Source of the DNA: an uncultured Acidobacteriaceae bacterium
Lineage (GTDB): Bacteria; Acidobacteriota; Terriglobia; Terriglobales; Acidobacteriaceae
Assembly (NCBI GenBank): GCA_903849645.1
Contig: CAINJJ010000017.1
Coordinates: 37,400 to 101,399 of the forward strand
Reading direction: 5' to 3'
DNA: 64,000 nt
Every line of letters begins with the position of its first letter. Position 1 is the stretch's first letter. Below, in pieces: positions 15,301 to 23,493 of the stretch. The position numbers and the translations under genes were made by a program. The notes under the pieces are model-generated. The model did no database searches. It was not told where the DNA came from and saw only the letters and a program-made list of their open reading frames with translations.

Positions 15301-16286
15301 AGGCCCAAATGCTGAGAGAGTTGGGTGGCGAAGAACTGGCGGCTGAGCTGATGGCGGAGTTTCAACTTCAGGTGGCCTCGGAGGTCACCGATATCCGCCA
15401 GGCCTCCACCAGCGGCGACCTCCCCGAGATCCTGCGCCTCACTCATCGCCTCAAGGGCGGCAGCACCACGGTGGGCGCCGGCGCGGTCACCTCCATCTGC
15501 TCGGAGATCGAAATCGCCGCGCAGGCAGGTGATCGTGCGAAGGTGGAAGCCTTGGTGGGCCAATTGGATGCGGAAGTGAAGCGGGTCACCGGATCGCTGG
15601 CCGGGAGCGAGCCCCAGCCGCGGCCCACCCGCATCCTGATTGCCGATGACCATCCCGTGGTCCGGTTCGGCGTGCGCCGCATGTTGCAGAACGACAGCAG
15701 GTGCATGGTGGTGGGTGAAGCATCCGACGGCAAGGAAGCGATCCGCGAGATGAAGGATCTCAATCCGGACATCCTTCTGCTGGACCTGAATATGCCGCAG
15801 TTGCCGGGGCTGGAGACGCTGCGCAAGCTGACCACCAGCCAGGTGCCCACCAGGACCATCCTGCTCACCTCGGCCATCAGTCAGCGGGAGGTGCTGGAAG
15901 CCCTGCAACTGGGCGCGCGGGGCATCATGATGAAGGATGCCATGGTGTCAGACCTGGCCACCTGCATCTCTACCGTGATGGAAGGCAACTACTGGATCGG
16001 CCGCAAGCCGGTGATCAACCTGGTCCAGGCGCTGAAGGAGCTGATGGACGAGGTGAACAAGCCCCCCGCAAGCACCTTCGGTCTCACCCCGCGAGAGTTG
16101 CAGATCGTGAGCCTCATCGCCCAGGGGCTGGCCAACAAGGACATCTCCCAGGACTGCGGCATCGCCGAAGAGACCGTCAAGCGCCATCTCAAGAACATCT
16201 TCGACAAGGTCGGCGTCTCCAGCCGCCTCGAACTCGCGCTCTTCGCCATCAACCACCATCTCACCGGGGAGGCGGAGGCCGGGTAG
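12378..16286 (+). CDS. HNOBA-PAS-PAS hybrid histidine kinase fused to receivers, Hpt and a NarL/LuxR-type output domain
   Basis: 1302 residues, no membrane segments. The HNOBA domain is about 10-150 (FPFHLAFDANLVIQHIGK, LRGQMVFS, CSPWL, LSDFALHDPV pattern). A coiled coil spans about 148-188 and PAS domains about 186-305 and 306-430. HisKA has H454 in MSHEIRTPMN. The HATPase has N-box NLLANAVKF, then DSGIGI and GGTGLGLAIS. A degenerate receiver (about 686-800) lacks the acceptor Asp. Receiver 2 (about 826-945) has D877 in LMDVQMP. Hpt has H1023 in LTHRLKGG. Receiver 3 (about 1085-1205) has D1136 in LLDLNMP. A LuxR-type HTH occupies about 1234-1295 (LTPRELQIVSLIAQG). All steps from kinase to DNA binding are in one chain. 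It is coupled to the H-NOX gene, so NO is the inferred input. Confidence 0.93.
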   Translation: MSQLVPALNLSTDVFDAVFPFHLAFDANLVIQHIGKVMRRICPDVETGRGLLDLFELRTPIRLDSFAAIADQRNSLFVLKHRNSDLLLRGQMVFSRKRDLLVYLCSPWLSDAGSIRRLGLNVSDFALHDPVVDMLHVLQSMSRALEDLNRLTAVLEQKSSLLEAANLRLAEQYSELEQAQALTRTILHTAPDGIITMDEKGVIERANPAAERLFGYAAGELTGKLVSSLMQAEDAQMHDSSVQRFLVERTPHVIGIGREVTGRMRDGTSIPLYLSVGESSAGGHTRFTGVLHDISARLSKERALRISENRYRLVVDNVKEVIFQIDDQARLTFVNPAWTQITGFAVEDSLGNPLIDYVHPDDRPLCEIKLGPLLQGQTATCTTEMRFLTSDEGFRWMEASARQIDDLEGNSSGASGTLIDITTSRLAELALQQAKDTAEAANRAKSDFVATMSHEIRTPMNAIIGMTGLMLETSLSREQREYAEAVRSSGESLLGIINDILDFSKIESSRLDLEETFVDLRTCIEESLDMVTASAAAKNLEIGYVVDSEVTGSVVADATRIRQVLVNLLANAVKFTARGGILVSLTVDHREEGSIQLCFSVKDSGIGIAPDRIERLFQPFTQADSSISRQYGGTGLGLAISKQLAELMGGTIWVESEPGAGSTFYFTMKARDQDRRKKRRGPDFTGNALLLAEEGSILRETFKNLAERRGVRVHSVATPALARAAMQEMEFDAVVVGESLASREVHTLGDALQQSLRPSPPVVLLGTMGQRNRQIEESLKPAGWLTKPVKTASFDFLFADLFRSPIPARPLPPPFQPDAPNTPHRHIRILVAEDNPINQKVAVKMIASLGYRADVVGNGFEVLDALRRQRYDLVLMDVQMPEMDGLDATRHVRKLWPAPGGPQIIAMTANAMHGDREICLQAGMDEYIAKPIRISDLKDAIDRWCLAHPPSPDEDLSQSLASLEANQVAGEQNPQAQMLRELGGEELAAELMAEFQLQVASEVTDIRQASTSGDLPEILRLTHRLKGGSTTVGAGAVTSICSEIEIAAQAGDRAKVEALVGQLDAEVKRVTGSLAGSEPQPRPTRILIADDHPVVRFGVRRMLQNDSRCMVVGEASDGKEAIREMKDLNPDILLLDLNMPQLPGLETLRKLTTSQVPTRTILLTSAISQREVLEALQLGARGIMMKDAMVSDLATCISTVMEGNYWIGRKPVINLVQALKELMDEVNKPPASTFGLTPRELQIVSLIAQGLANKDISQDCGIAEETVKRHLKNIFDKVGVSSRLELALFAINHHLTGEAEAG

Positions 16287-16373
16287 GAAGCTGGTCCCCG
16301 CCCGCCGCTCTCCAGTCTCCCACGGGCCCCGCATCGCGCAACAGTGCGCCCGGCCATCTGCTGTAATGGCTCC

Positions 16374-18599
16374 ATGCCGTCTCCGCTCCAACCCGGCCCA
16401 GGCCTGCGCACCCGCACTCTCGCCCTCGCCCGCCAGATGGACTGGTCCCGCGGCCTCCGCGCCGCCGTGGCGCTCTGCGCGCCTCTTGTCCTCGGCGACC
16501 TGGCCCACATTCCCAACCTCGGCTGGGCCTCTCTCGGCGGTTTTGAAGCCATCCTCGCCGACTCCGGCGGCCCCTACCGCTCCCGCCTGGGCTCACTCGC
16601 CACGCTTTCCTTCGGTGGCGCGGCCGGTCTCTTCCTTGGCTCCCTCGCCGGCGGCAGCCTCCACTGGGCGCTCCCCGTCACCATCTTCTGGTGCTTCGCC
16701 TGGAGCTACCTGACCGTCCTCGGCCAGCCCTTCAGCTCCGCTGGAATCCTTGTCCAGGTCCTCTATATCTGCGGCATCGGCGCTCCCGCCCCGAACCCCC
16801 ATCAAGCTCTCGGCCCGGCCCTGCTTCTCCTCGCCGGCGGCGCATGGGCCGCCCTGCTCTCCCTCCTTCTCTGGCCCCTCGACCCCTACCGCCCCGCCCG
16901 CGGCGCTGTCAGCGCCTGCTTCCAGGAGCTCGCCTCCTTCCTCGGCTCCGTCGCCGAACTGGCCGGACGTGAAAAGCAGGGCACGGCCCTCTGGCACCGC
17001 CTGGCAAAGCACCACCAGTACCGGGTTCGCCAGGCGGTCGAACACGGCTGGCAGGCCGTCGCCGCCATTCGCGCCGAGCACCAGGCCGAAACCACCCAGG
17101 GCCACCACCTCGTCGTCCTGCTTGAAAACGCCGACCTGCTCATCGCCCGCACCGTGGCCATGGCCGAGCATCTTGAAGCCCAATCCACAGCCGAAACCGG
17201 CTCCCGCTGCTTTGACCGCGGACTCGCCGCTCTCGCCGACCTCCGCTCCGTCGAGCTCTGGGTGGCCTCTCTGCTGATCCGCCGCCGCGGCCTCACCGCG
17301 GCCCATGCCCTCGCGCGGCGCTCGGAGATGGAGCGCCTGCCGCGGTACGTCGCCGCCTGCCTTGACCCGGCCGACGCCACCGGCCGCTTCCTCCTCGCCC
17401 AGATCACCGAGGCCGCCTCCCTGCTGGAGACCGCCATCGAGAGCGCCGCCCTGCTCCGCCTCGGCCGGGGCATCGCCGCGCCCCCCGCCGCCTCCGCCGG
17501 CCACTTTGGCTACGTCTACGAGCGCCTCGGCCAGCTTCGCCAGGGCCTCGGTCCCGCACGCATCCTCGACCTGCTGGCCGCCAACTTCACCCGCAAGTCC
17601 CTCGCCCTCCGCCACGCCGCCAGGGTTGCCCTGGTCTGCGGCCTGGATGTTGCGCTCATCCTGCTCTTCCACATCGACCACGGCTACTGGCTGCTGATGA
17701 CCTCGCTGATCGTCCTCCAGCCTCACGTCTCCGGCACCCTCCGCCGGGGGCTGGAACGCATCGGCGGCACCGTCGCCGGCGGCATCCTGGCAGCCCTGCT
17801 GGCCGTCGCCCTCCACTCCCAGCTGGCCACCGCCGCGGTGCTCTTTCCCCTTGCCCTGCTCGCCCTGGCCATTCTTCCCGTCAGCTACGCGGCCTTCGCC
17901 TTCTTCCTCACCCCGGCCTTCGTCCTCGCCTGGCTGCCCTACTCCGGCGACTGGCAACTGGCCCTGGTGCGCACCGCCAACACGGTCGCCGGCGCGGCCA
18001 TCTCCGTCGCCGCCATGCTGTTTCTCTTCCCCGCCTGGGAGCGGGAACGCGCCCCGGCAGTGCTCCGCGCCAGCATCGCCGCCGACCGCCTTTATCTCGC
18101 CCGCCTTGCCGAGTCCTGGAGCGCCCGCCAGCGGGCCACGCGCCTTCTGGCCCAGGCCCGCCGCGCCACCGGCCTGGCCCACAACGACACCGAGGAATCT
18201 CTGGAGCGCCTGCTGGCCGAGAGCTGGCCGCGCCGCCAACCCTTCGCCCAGTTCGTAGCCGCCTTTGTCACCTATCTGCGCCGCTTTGCCCAGTCCGTCA
18301 CCACCCTGGCCGCCATCGAGGGAGAGGCCGAGTGGAAGCAGTCCCTGCGTGTCCAGGCCCGCCTGCAACTGCTCGACCAGCGCATGGGCTGGCTTGAAAC
18401 GGAGACCGCCGGAGGCGCCTCGCCCGTTCCCTGGCCTCAACCCGGCGCCCTGGCCCTGCAGCCGTCCATCGATCCCCAGGACCATCCCGGCGAGCGCCAG
18501 CTCGAACGCCTCGAACGCCAGACCGAGATCCTCTACCGCCAGCTTCATTCCCTGCGGGAGCATGGCTGGCTGCCCGGCGCCCCCGGCCACCCGGCCTGA
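16374..18599 (+). CDS. FUSC-family membrane protein (putative aromatic-compound exporter)
   Basis: About 741 residues from ATG 16374; no strong ribosome site, and the true start could be a few codons away. Two blocks of several hydrophobic helices are each followed by a long soluble region, the duplicated arrangement of YccS/YhfK/AaeB-like proteins. Block one is at about residues 25-165 (LALPVT/LLLLAGGAWAALLSLLLW type helices). Block two is near 425-560, beginning at HAARVALVCGLDVALILLF with the conserved YWLLMTSLIVLQPHV. Relatives export aromatic acids or are of unknown role. No periplasmic adaptor (MFP) gene is adjacent, so the transport role is inference only. Confidence 0.78.
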   Translation: MPSPLQPGPGLRTRTLALARQMDWSRGLRAAVALCAPLVLGDLAHIPNLGWASLGGFEAILADSGGPYRSRLGSLATLSFGGAAGLFLGSLAGGSLHWALPVTIFWCFAWSYLTVLGQPFSSAGILVQVLYICGIGAPAPNPHQALGPALLLLAGGAWAALLSLLLWPLDPYRPARGAVSACFQELASFLGSVAELAGREKQGTALWHRLAKHHQYRVRQAVEHGWQAVAAIRAEHQAETTQGHHLVVLLENADLLIARTVAMAEHLEAQSTAETGSRCFDRGLAALADLRSVELWVASLLIRRRGLTAAHALARRSEMERLPRYVAACLDPADATGRFLLAQITEAASLLETAIESAALLRLGRGIAAPPAASAGHFGYVYERLGQLRQGLGPARILDLLAANFTRKSLALRHAARVALVCGLDVALILLFHIDHGYWLLMTSLIVLQPHVSGTLRRGLERIGGTVAGGILAALLAVALHSQLATAAVLFPLALLALAILPVSYAAFAFFLTPAFVLAWLPYSGDWQLALVRTANTVAGAAISVAAMLFLFPAWERERAPAVLRASIAADRLYLARLAESWSARQRATRLLAQARRATGLAHNDTEESLERLLAESWPRRQPFAQFVAAFVTYLRRFAQSVTTLAAIEGEAEWKQSLRVQARLQLLDQRMGWLETETAGGASPVPWPQPGALALQPSIDPQDHPGERQLERLERQTEILYRQLHSLREHGWLPGAPGHPA

Positions 18600-18778
18600 T
18601 TCAGCACTCAGATTTCTCGAAATTCGTGCATTCCGCAAAGAAGTTAAGCCAAATGACGGTTAAAATCGTCTGAATAGCAGGCAGAGTTGCTCCTACCGGC
18701 TGCCTGCGCTGCCCCTGCGGCTCGTGGTGTGCTGTTTTTCACCCACCAGTCAGGCCCAGGAGGCACGGAATCCCCAGG

Positions 18779-20935
18779 ATGATGACGAAAAAAATCAGTG
18801 CATTGCCTCTCTGGCTCGCCTTTGCCGCCGTTCCTGCCTTGCTCACGCCGGCCATGCGACTGGGCGCTCAAGCAGCTCCCGCGCCGGCCAAGGCGCCGGC
18901 CGCCAGCCCCATCCTGCTCGCCCCCGCCAAGCCTGCCCCGGTGGTGACCTCCCCTCCCCCCGACCGCGCCCAGGCCTACTACCATCTGGCCCTGGCATCG
19001 GACTACGAGGAGCAGGCCGTGACCCAGGGCCGCCCCGAGCTGGTCACCCGCGCCATCGAGGAGTACAAGCTCGCCCTCAATGCCGACCCCGCCTCGCCCC
19101 AACTGCACAACGCCCTGGCCGACCTCTACTTCCGCACCGGCCACTCCCACGAGGCCGAGGTCACCACCCGCGAGTTGCTCAAGAGCACCCCCGATGACGC
19201 CGACGCCCACAAGCTCCTGGGCCGCATCTACCTGCGCGCTCTGGGCGACGGGCGCAACGGCGTCTCCTCCGCTTCTCCCTCCGGCAACGTTCTCGACCAG
19301 GCCATCGCCGAGTACGAAAAGATCGTCTCCCTCGAACCCAAAAACGTCGAGAACCGCATGGTCCTCGGCCAGCTTTACACCGTCAAGCACGAGCCCAAGA
19401 AGGCCGAGGAACAGTTCAAGACCGCGCAGGCCATCGATCCCGATGCCGAGGAAGTGGTGCTCAACCTGGCCCGCCTCTACGGCGAGAGCGGCGATGTGGA
19501 ACACGCCGCCAAGGTCATTGAAGACGTGCCCGTGGCCGACCGCAGCGCCCGCATGGAAGCCGCGCTCGGCGCAATCCTGGACCAGTTGAAGAGGCCCAAG
19601 GAGGCCATCGCCGCCTACCAGCGGGCTGCCGACATGGAACCGGGCGATGTGCGGACCCTCGCCGCCCTGGCCCAGGCCCTGCTCAACGACAACCAGCTCG
19701 ACGAGGCCCTCAAGCAGTATCAGCAGCTCTCTGAAGCCGACCCCGAAGACGCCGGAGCCCTCATCCACGTGGGCGAGATCCAGCGCCGCCAGGGCAAGTT
19801 TGAAGACGCTCTGGCAACCATGCAGAAGGCCCGCAAAAAGGACCCCGAATCTCTCGAAGCCGGCTACAACGAGGGGCTTCTGCTCGACGTGCTGGGCCGC
19901 TACGACGAGGCCGCCCAGGTCTACGAGAAGATGGTGGACCTCACCTCCCACGCCAACGGGGCCTATACCACCGAGGAAAAGAACAACCGCGCCATCTTCC
20001 TCGAGCGCCTCGGTGCTGTTTATCACGAACAGAACAAGATCGACCAGGCCATCGCCACCTATCAGAAAATGATCGACCTGGGCGGCGAAACAGCCCTCCG
20101 CGGCTACCAGGGCCAGGTGGATACCTGGCGCGACGCCAAGCAGTTTGAAAAGGCGGTCGACGTCTCCCGCAAGGCCGTCGATGCCAACCCCAAGGATCGC
20201 GAGCTCAAGCTCATGCTGGCCGGCGAGCTGGCCGACCTGGGCAAGACCGATGAAGGCCTCACCCTGGCCAAAGGGCTCATTTCCAACAGCGACGGAGACC
20301 GCACCGTCTGGCTGGCCCTTGGTCAAATGTACGTCCGCGCCCGCCGCTGGAAGGAAGCCGAAGACGCCTTTACCAAGGCAGGCGCCCTCACCACCAAACA
20401 GGAAGACCGCCTCTATCTCCTCTTCCTGCGCGGGGAGCTGGCCGAACGCCAGAAGCACTTTGAGCCCGCCGAGCAGTTCTTCCGCCAGGCCCTGGAGTTG
20501 AACCCCGCCAGCGCCATGACCCTCAACTACCTCGGCTACATGCTCGCCGACAAAGGTTCGCGCCTGCCGGAGGCTCTCAAACTCATCCGCAAGGCCGTCG
20601 ATCTGGAGCCCATGAACGGAGCCTTCCTCGATTCGCTGGGATGGGTCTACTTCAAGATGGGCGAGTACGAGCTGGCAGAGGAAAACCTCCGCAAGGCCGT
20701 CGAACGCGATCAGACCGACCCCACGGTGCACGATCACCTCGGCGATCTCTACGAGAAGACAGGCCGCTTCCGCCTCGCGGCAGCCCAGTGGGAGCGGTCG
20801 CTCGACGAGTACGCCAAGTCAGCCGCCGCCGATGTGGAGCCCGCGGAGGTTGCCAAGGTCCAGCGCAAGCTCGACAACGCCCGCGTCAAACTGGCCAAAC
20901 AGGAGAGCGCCACTGGCCAGCCCAAGCCCGAATAG
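18779..20935 (+). CDS. Secreted tetratricopeptide-repeat protein
   Basis: 718 residues from ATG 18779 (ATG 18782 follows directly); AGGAGG lies 15 bases upstream. A signal peptide covers residues about 1-31 and an Ala/Pro-rich spacer runs to about residue 60. After that the protein is almost entirely TPR units of the form A-x-Y-x-LG-x-L-Y then A-x2-x-F-x-KALELNP, at least a dozen by eye, some irregular. It probably scaffolds protein interactions in the periplasm or outer membrane. It ends at a strong bidirectional terminator. No partner is suggested by the neighbours. Confidence 0.88.
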   Translation: MMTKKISALPLWLAFAAVPALLTPAMRLGAQAAPAPAKAPAASPILLAPAKPAPVVTSPPPDRAQAYYHLALASDYEEQAVTQGRPELVTRAIEEYKLALNADPASPQLHNALADLYFRTGHSHEAEVTTRELLKSTPDDADAHKLLGRIYLRALGDGRNGVSSASPSGNVLDQAIAEYEKIVSLEPKNVENRMVLGQLYTVKHEPKKAEEQFKTAQAIDPDAEEVVLNLARLYGESGDVEHAAKVIEDVPVADRSARMEAALGAILDQLKRPKEAIAAYQRAADMEPGDVRTLAALAQALLNDNQLDEALKQYQQLSEADPEDAGALIHVGEIQRRQGKFEDALATMQKARKKDPESLEAGYNEGLLLDVLGRYDEAAQVYEKMVDLTSHANGAYTTEEKNNRAIFLERLGAVYHEQNKIDQAIATYQKMIDLGGETALRGYQGQVDTWRDAKQFEKAVDVSRKAVDANPKDRELKLMLAGELADLGKTDEGLTLAKGLISNSDGDRTVWLALGQMYVRARRWKEAEDAFTKAGALTTKQEDRLYLLFLRGELAERQKHFEPAEQFFRQALELNPASAMTLNYLGYMLADKGSRLPEALKLIRKAVDLEPMNGAFLDSLGWVYFKMGEYELAEENLRKAVERDQTDPTVHDHLGDLYEKTGRFRLAAAQWERSLDEYAKSAAADVEPAEVAKVQRKLDNARVKLAKQESATGQPKPE

Positions 20936-20998
20936 GGCAACATACGGCCCCTCGAGAAGCACGCATTCCGGGCACCCACTCAATACTCAAATGCAAAA

Positions 20999-21037
20999 CG
21001 GCGGCCTCTCCCAACCGGGAAAGGCCGCCGCAGTTTT
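20999..21037. terminator. Bidirectional rho-independent terminator between convergent genes
   Basis: CGGCGGCCT (20999-21007) pairs with AGGCCGCCG (21022-21030). Inside, TCCC (21009-21012) pairs with GGGA (21017-21020) around an AACC loop, with one C-A mismatch. TTTT follows on the plus strand and AAAA precedes at 20995-20998, so the hairpin can end both the TPR gene and the opposing substrate-binding protein gene. Confidence 0.85.
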
Positions 21038-21063
21038 CTGTGTGACTTTCGCCGCCCTATGCT

Positions 21064-22053
21064 CTACTTGGTACCCTCGGCCTGCGAGGCCAGATAGAGG
21101 TCCACGTTGCTCTTGTCCACCAGCGAAGTGCCGGTGTCCACAAACGTCGGGTACGGTGCGAAGGAGTCGGAACTGTAGTCCTTGCCCAGCGTCTTCGGCG
21201 GTGCGTGGAAGACCTCGTCCAGCGCCTTCAGGCCCACATAGCCCATCGTGAAGGGCTTCTGCGCGATGGTCGAGTCAATGACGCCCGCCTTGATGCCGTC
21301 CAGCGTGTCCTGGTCCACATCAAAGGCTACCAGCAGGCGGTCGGTGGAGCCGGCCCGCTTGAGCACCGCGGCCACCTGCTTGCCCGCCGCCGCCTCAAGG
21401 CAGATGAATGCGTCGATCTTCTTGGGGCCGGTCTGCGCCATGAACTCCTGCGCCTTGTCAAAGGCGTTGCGCGCGTCGCCCTTGATATCCACCACATCCA
21501 CGATCTTGATGTCCGGTCGCGCCGCGAAGGCGTCCTTGTATCCCTTGAGCCGCTCGTCGGTATTGGGCTGGCCGTTCAGGGTAAAGAACACCACGTTCCC
21601 CTTGCCGCCCAGCTTCTCGATCACCCGCTTGCCGCCCACACGCCCGGCCTCCAGGTTATTGGTGCCGATAAAGTACATCCGGCGGCTGCCCGCGGCGTCC
21701 GAGTCCATCGTGATGACCGGAATCCCGGCCGCCACCGCTGCGTCAATCTCCGGTTGGACCACGGAAATATCGGCCACGGAAATCAGAATCCCGGCGGGCT
21801 TGGCGGCAATCGCCTTGTCCAGCTCAGCCTTCTCTGCCGCTGGATCATACGTATCCGGTCCCACAACCTTGGCAGTCACCTTGTACAGAGCCGCCGCCTT
21901 GTTGAATCCGGCTGCCGCTGTCTGCCAATAGGGCAGGTTCACGTTGGTGGCAATCAGATAATAGACTTCCTTGTTCGAGTGCCTGTCGCAACCCGATGTC
22001 GACAGGATTCCCAGCGCCAGCAAGGCCAGCGCAACATTCTTGACTGCTTTCAT
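21064..22053 (-). CDS. Sugar-type ABC transporter substrate-binding lipoprotein (RbsB/LacI fold)
   Basis: 329 residues. The start at ATG 22053 is set by GGGAGGC four bases upstream; an earlier in-frame start would add six residues. The signal peptide ends in LSTSGC, a lipobox. The rest matches type I periplasmic sugar-binding proteins: YYLIATNVNLPYWQTAAAGF, then PAGILISVADISVVQPEIDAA, GIPVITMDSDAAGS, FIGTNNLEAGR and LVAFDVDQDTLDGIKAG. It would bind a sugar, or possibly an autoinducer, and deliver it to an ABC importer. No permease or ATPase gene is adjacent, so it is an orphan here and the ligand is unknown. Confidence 0.85.
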   Translation of the reverse strand: MKAVKNVALALLALGILSTSGCDRHSNKEVYYLIATNVNLPYWQTAAAGFNKAAALYKVTAKVVGPDTYDPAAEKAELDKAIAAKPAGILISVADISVVQPEIDAAVAAGIPVITMDSDAAGSRRMYFIGTNNLEAGRVGGKRVIEKLGGKGNVVFFTLNGQPNTDERLKGYKDAFAARPDIKIVDVVDIKGDARNAFDKAQEFMAQTGPKKIDAFICLEAAAGKQVAAVLKRAGSTDRLLVAFDVDQDTLDGIKAGVIDSTIAQKPFTMGYVGLKALDEVFHAPPKTLGKDYSSDSFAPYPTFVDTGTSLVDKSNVDLYLASQAEGTK

Positions 22054-22305
22054 CGATGCCTCCCGATTCACGCGTTCTGTGGGTTTCAGGCCTCTGCAGG
22101 TTCTTTGGACCCGTAAAGACCATCAGTAAAAATTCGGCTGGATACTACTCCCGAGGGTGGCCCATTGTCCATCCCCTCGCTGCAACTGCAACTTTATAGC
22201 ATCTCTGGCCGGGAAGGGCGTGATTCAAGGCACGGAAGCGTATATTTCATCCCCGTGTACCCCGTTGCGGTATAACCAGACCTGAAGCTTTGCCTTGTAA
22301 CTCCC

Positions 22306-23472
22306 ATGATGGAACCGGTATCCAACTCGCCCAGTCGCCTGCCCGCCGGCATCGCCGTCCCTGGAGATGCGAACGGTCCGCTTGCCCAGCGTGTCCATCC
22401 CGAGCCGCCTCATGCCTACCGCGCTCCCTTTGCCCGCGATGCGGCCCGCATCCTCCACACCCGCGCCTTCCGCCGCCTGGCCGGAAAGACCCAGGTCTTC
22501 ACCCGCCTCGCCGCCGATGCCCCTTCGGACCACTTCCGCAGCCGCCTGACCCACACCCTGGAGGTCACCCAGATCTCCCGCACCCTGGCCGCGGCGCTGG
22601 GACTCAATACAGAACTGACAGAAGCCCTGGCCCTGGCCCACGACATTGGCCACCCTCCCTTCGGCCACGCCGGGGAGAAGGCCCTCGACCAATCCCTGCG
22701 CAGCCATGGCCTTCGTTTCGACCACAATCTCCACGCCCTGCGCATCGTCACCTGGTTCGAGGAGCGCTACCCCGCCTGCCGCGGCCTCAACCTCACCCTG
22801 GCCGTGCGCGAAGGCATCGTCAAGCACTCCCATGACTACTCCGCCGCCACTCACCCGGAGCTGGCCGCCTACTTTCTTGACCAGTTCCCTCCCCTCGAAG
22901 CGCAACTCATCGACCTCGCCGACGAAATCGCCTACCTCACCGCTGACCTCGACGACGGGCTCGACTCCGGCATCCTCAGCCTTGAACAGGTGCGCGCAGA
23001 GGTGCCGCTGTTCCGCGGCTTCCATGACGGTGTTCTGCGCGACTACCCCGCCGCCCCGCCCAAGCTGGCCGCCTATGAGACCCTCAAGCGCATCCTCAAC
23101 GCCCTGGTCACCGATCTGATGGAGGAGACCGCCCGCCAGGTGGCCCTTCTGGGCGCGACCACGCTTCAGGACGTTCGCCGCGCCCAGCGCCGCCTCGCCG
23201 CCCTCAGCCCTGGGATGGAGGCCGCCCGCGCCGCAGCCAAGCAGTTTCTCTATGCCAATCTCTATAACTCAGCCGGTATGGAGGAGGGCCACGCCCACGC
23301 CACGGAAGTGGTGCAGGGCCTCTTTGCCGCGCTCATGGCCGACCCCGGCCTGCTGCCGAGCGACCACCAGGCGCAGATTCCCACTGAAGGGCTGGCCCGC
23401 ACCGTCACCGACTACATCGCCGGCATGACCGACAGCTACATCGAGCAGGCCTGGAGCCGCGCTGGGGGGTAA
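22306..23472 (+). CDS. dgt: Deoxyguanosinetriphosphate triphosphohydrolase-like HD protein
   Basis: 388 residues from ATG 22306. The HD-domain metal site is clear: the first His in FRSRLTHTLEVTQIS, the HD pair in ALAHDIGHPPFGHAGE, and the second-half Asp in DLADEIAYLTADLDDGL. YRAPFARDAARILHTRAFRRLAGKTQVF is the typical N-terminal signature. The enzyme hydrolyses dNTPs to deoxynucleosides and triphosphate, controlling the dNTP pool. It is not coupled to neighbours and converges with the Asd-like gene through a short shared hairpin. Confidence 0.92.
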   Translation: MMEPVSNSPSRLPAGIAVPGDANGPLAQRVHPEPPHAYRAPFARDAARILHTRAFRRLAGKTQVFTRLAADAPSDHFRSRLTHTLEVTQISRTLAAALGLNTELTEALALAHDIGHPPFGHAGEKALDQSLRSHGLRFDHNLHALRIVTWFEERYPACRGLNLTLAVREGIVKHSHDYSAATHPELAAYFLDQFPPLEAQLIDLADEIAYLTADLDDGLDSGILSLEQVRAEVPLFRGFHDGVLRDYPAAPPKLAAYETLKRILNALVTDLMEETARQVALLGATTLQDVRRAQRRLAALSPGMEAARAAAKQFLYANLYNSAGMEEGHAHATEVVQGLFAALMADPGLLPSDHQAQIPTEGLARTVTDYIAGMTDSYIEQAWSRAGG

Positions 23473-23483
23473 ACCCCCGCAGC
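23461..23483. terminator. Hairpin at the junction of convergent dgt and Asd-like genes
   Basis: GCTG (23461-23464) and GGGGG (23465-23469) pair with CCCCC (23474-23478) and CAGC (23480-23483), with one bulged G and a TAAA loop that contains the dgt stop. There is no T-tract on either side. It may limit read-through between the converging genes. Confidence 0.4.
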
Positions 23484-23493
23484 CACCCAATCG

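Noticed and set aside
12546..15908. Very long (over 1100-residue) minus-strand open frame opposite the hybrid kinase
   Set aside because: Typical antisense shadow in GC-rich coding sequence; composition is low-complexity and has no recognisable domain.
9877..16286. Possibility that the signalling island is a recent horizontal insertion
   Set aside because: No integrase, tRNA or direct repeats at the borders, and base composition looks like its neighbours by eye.
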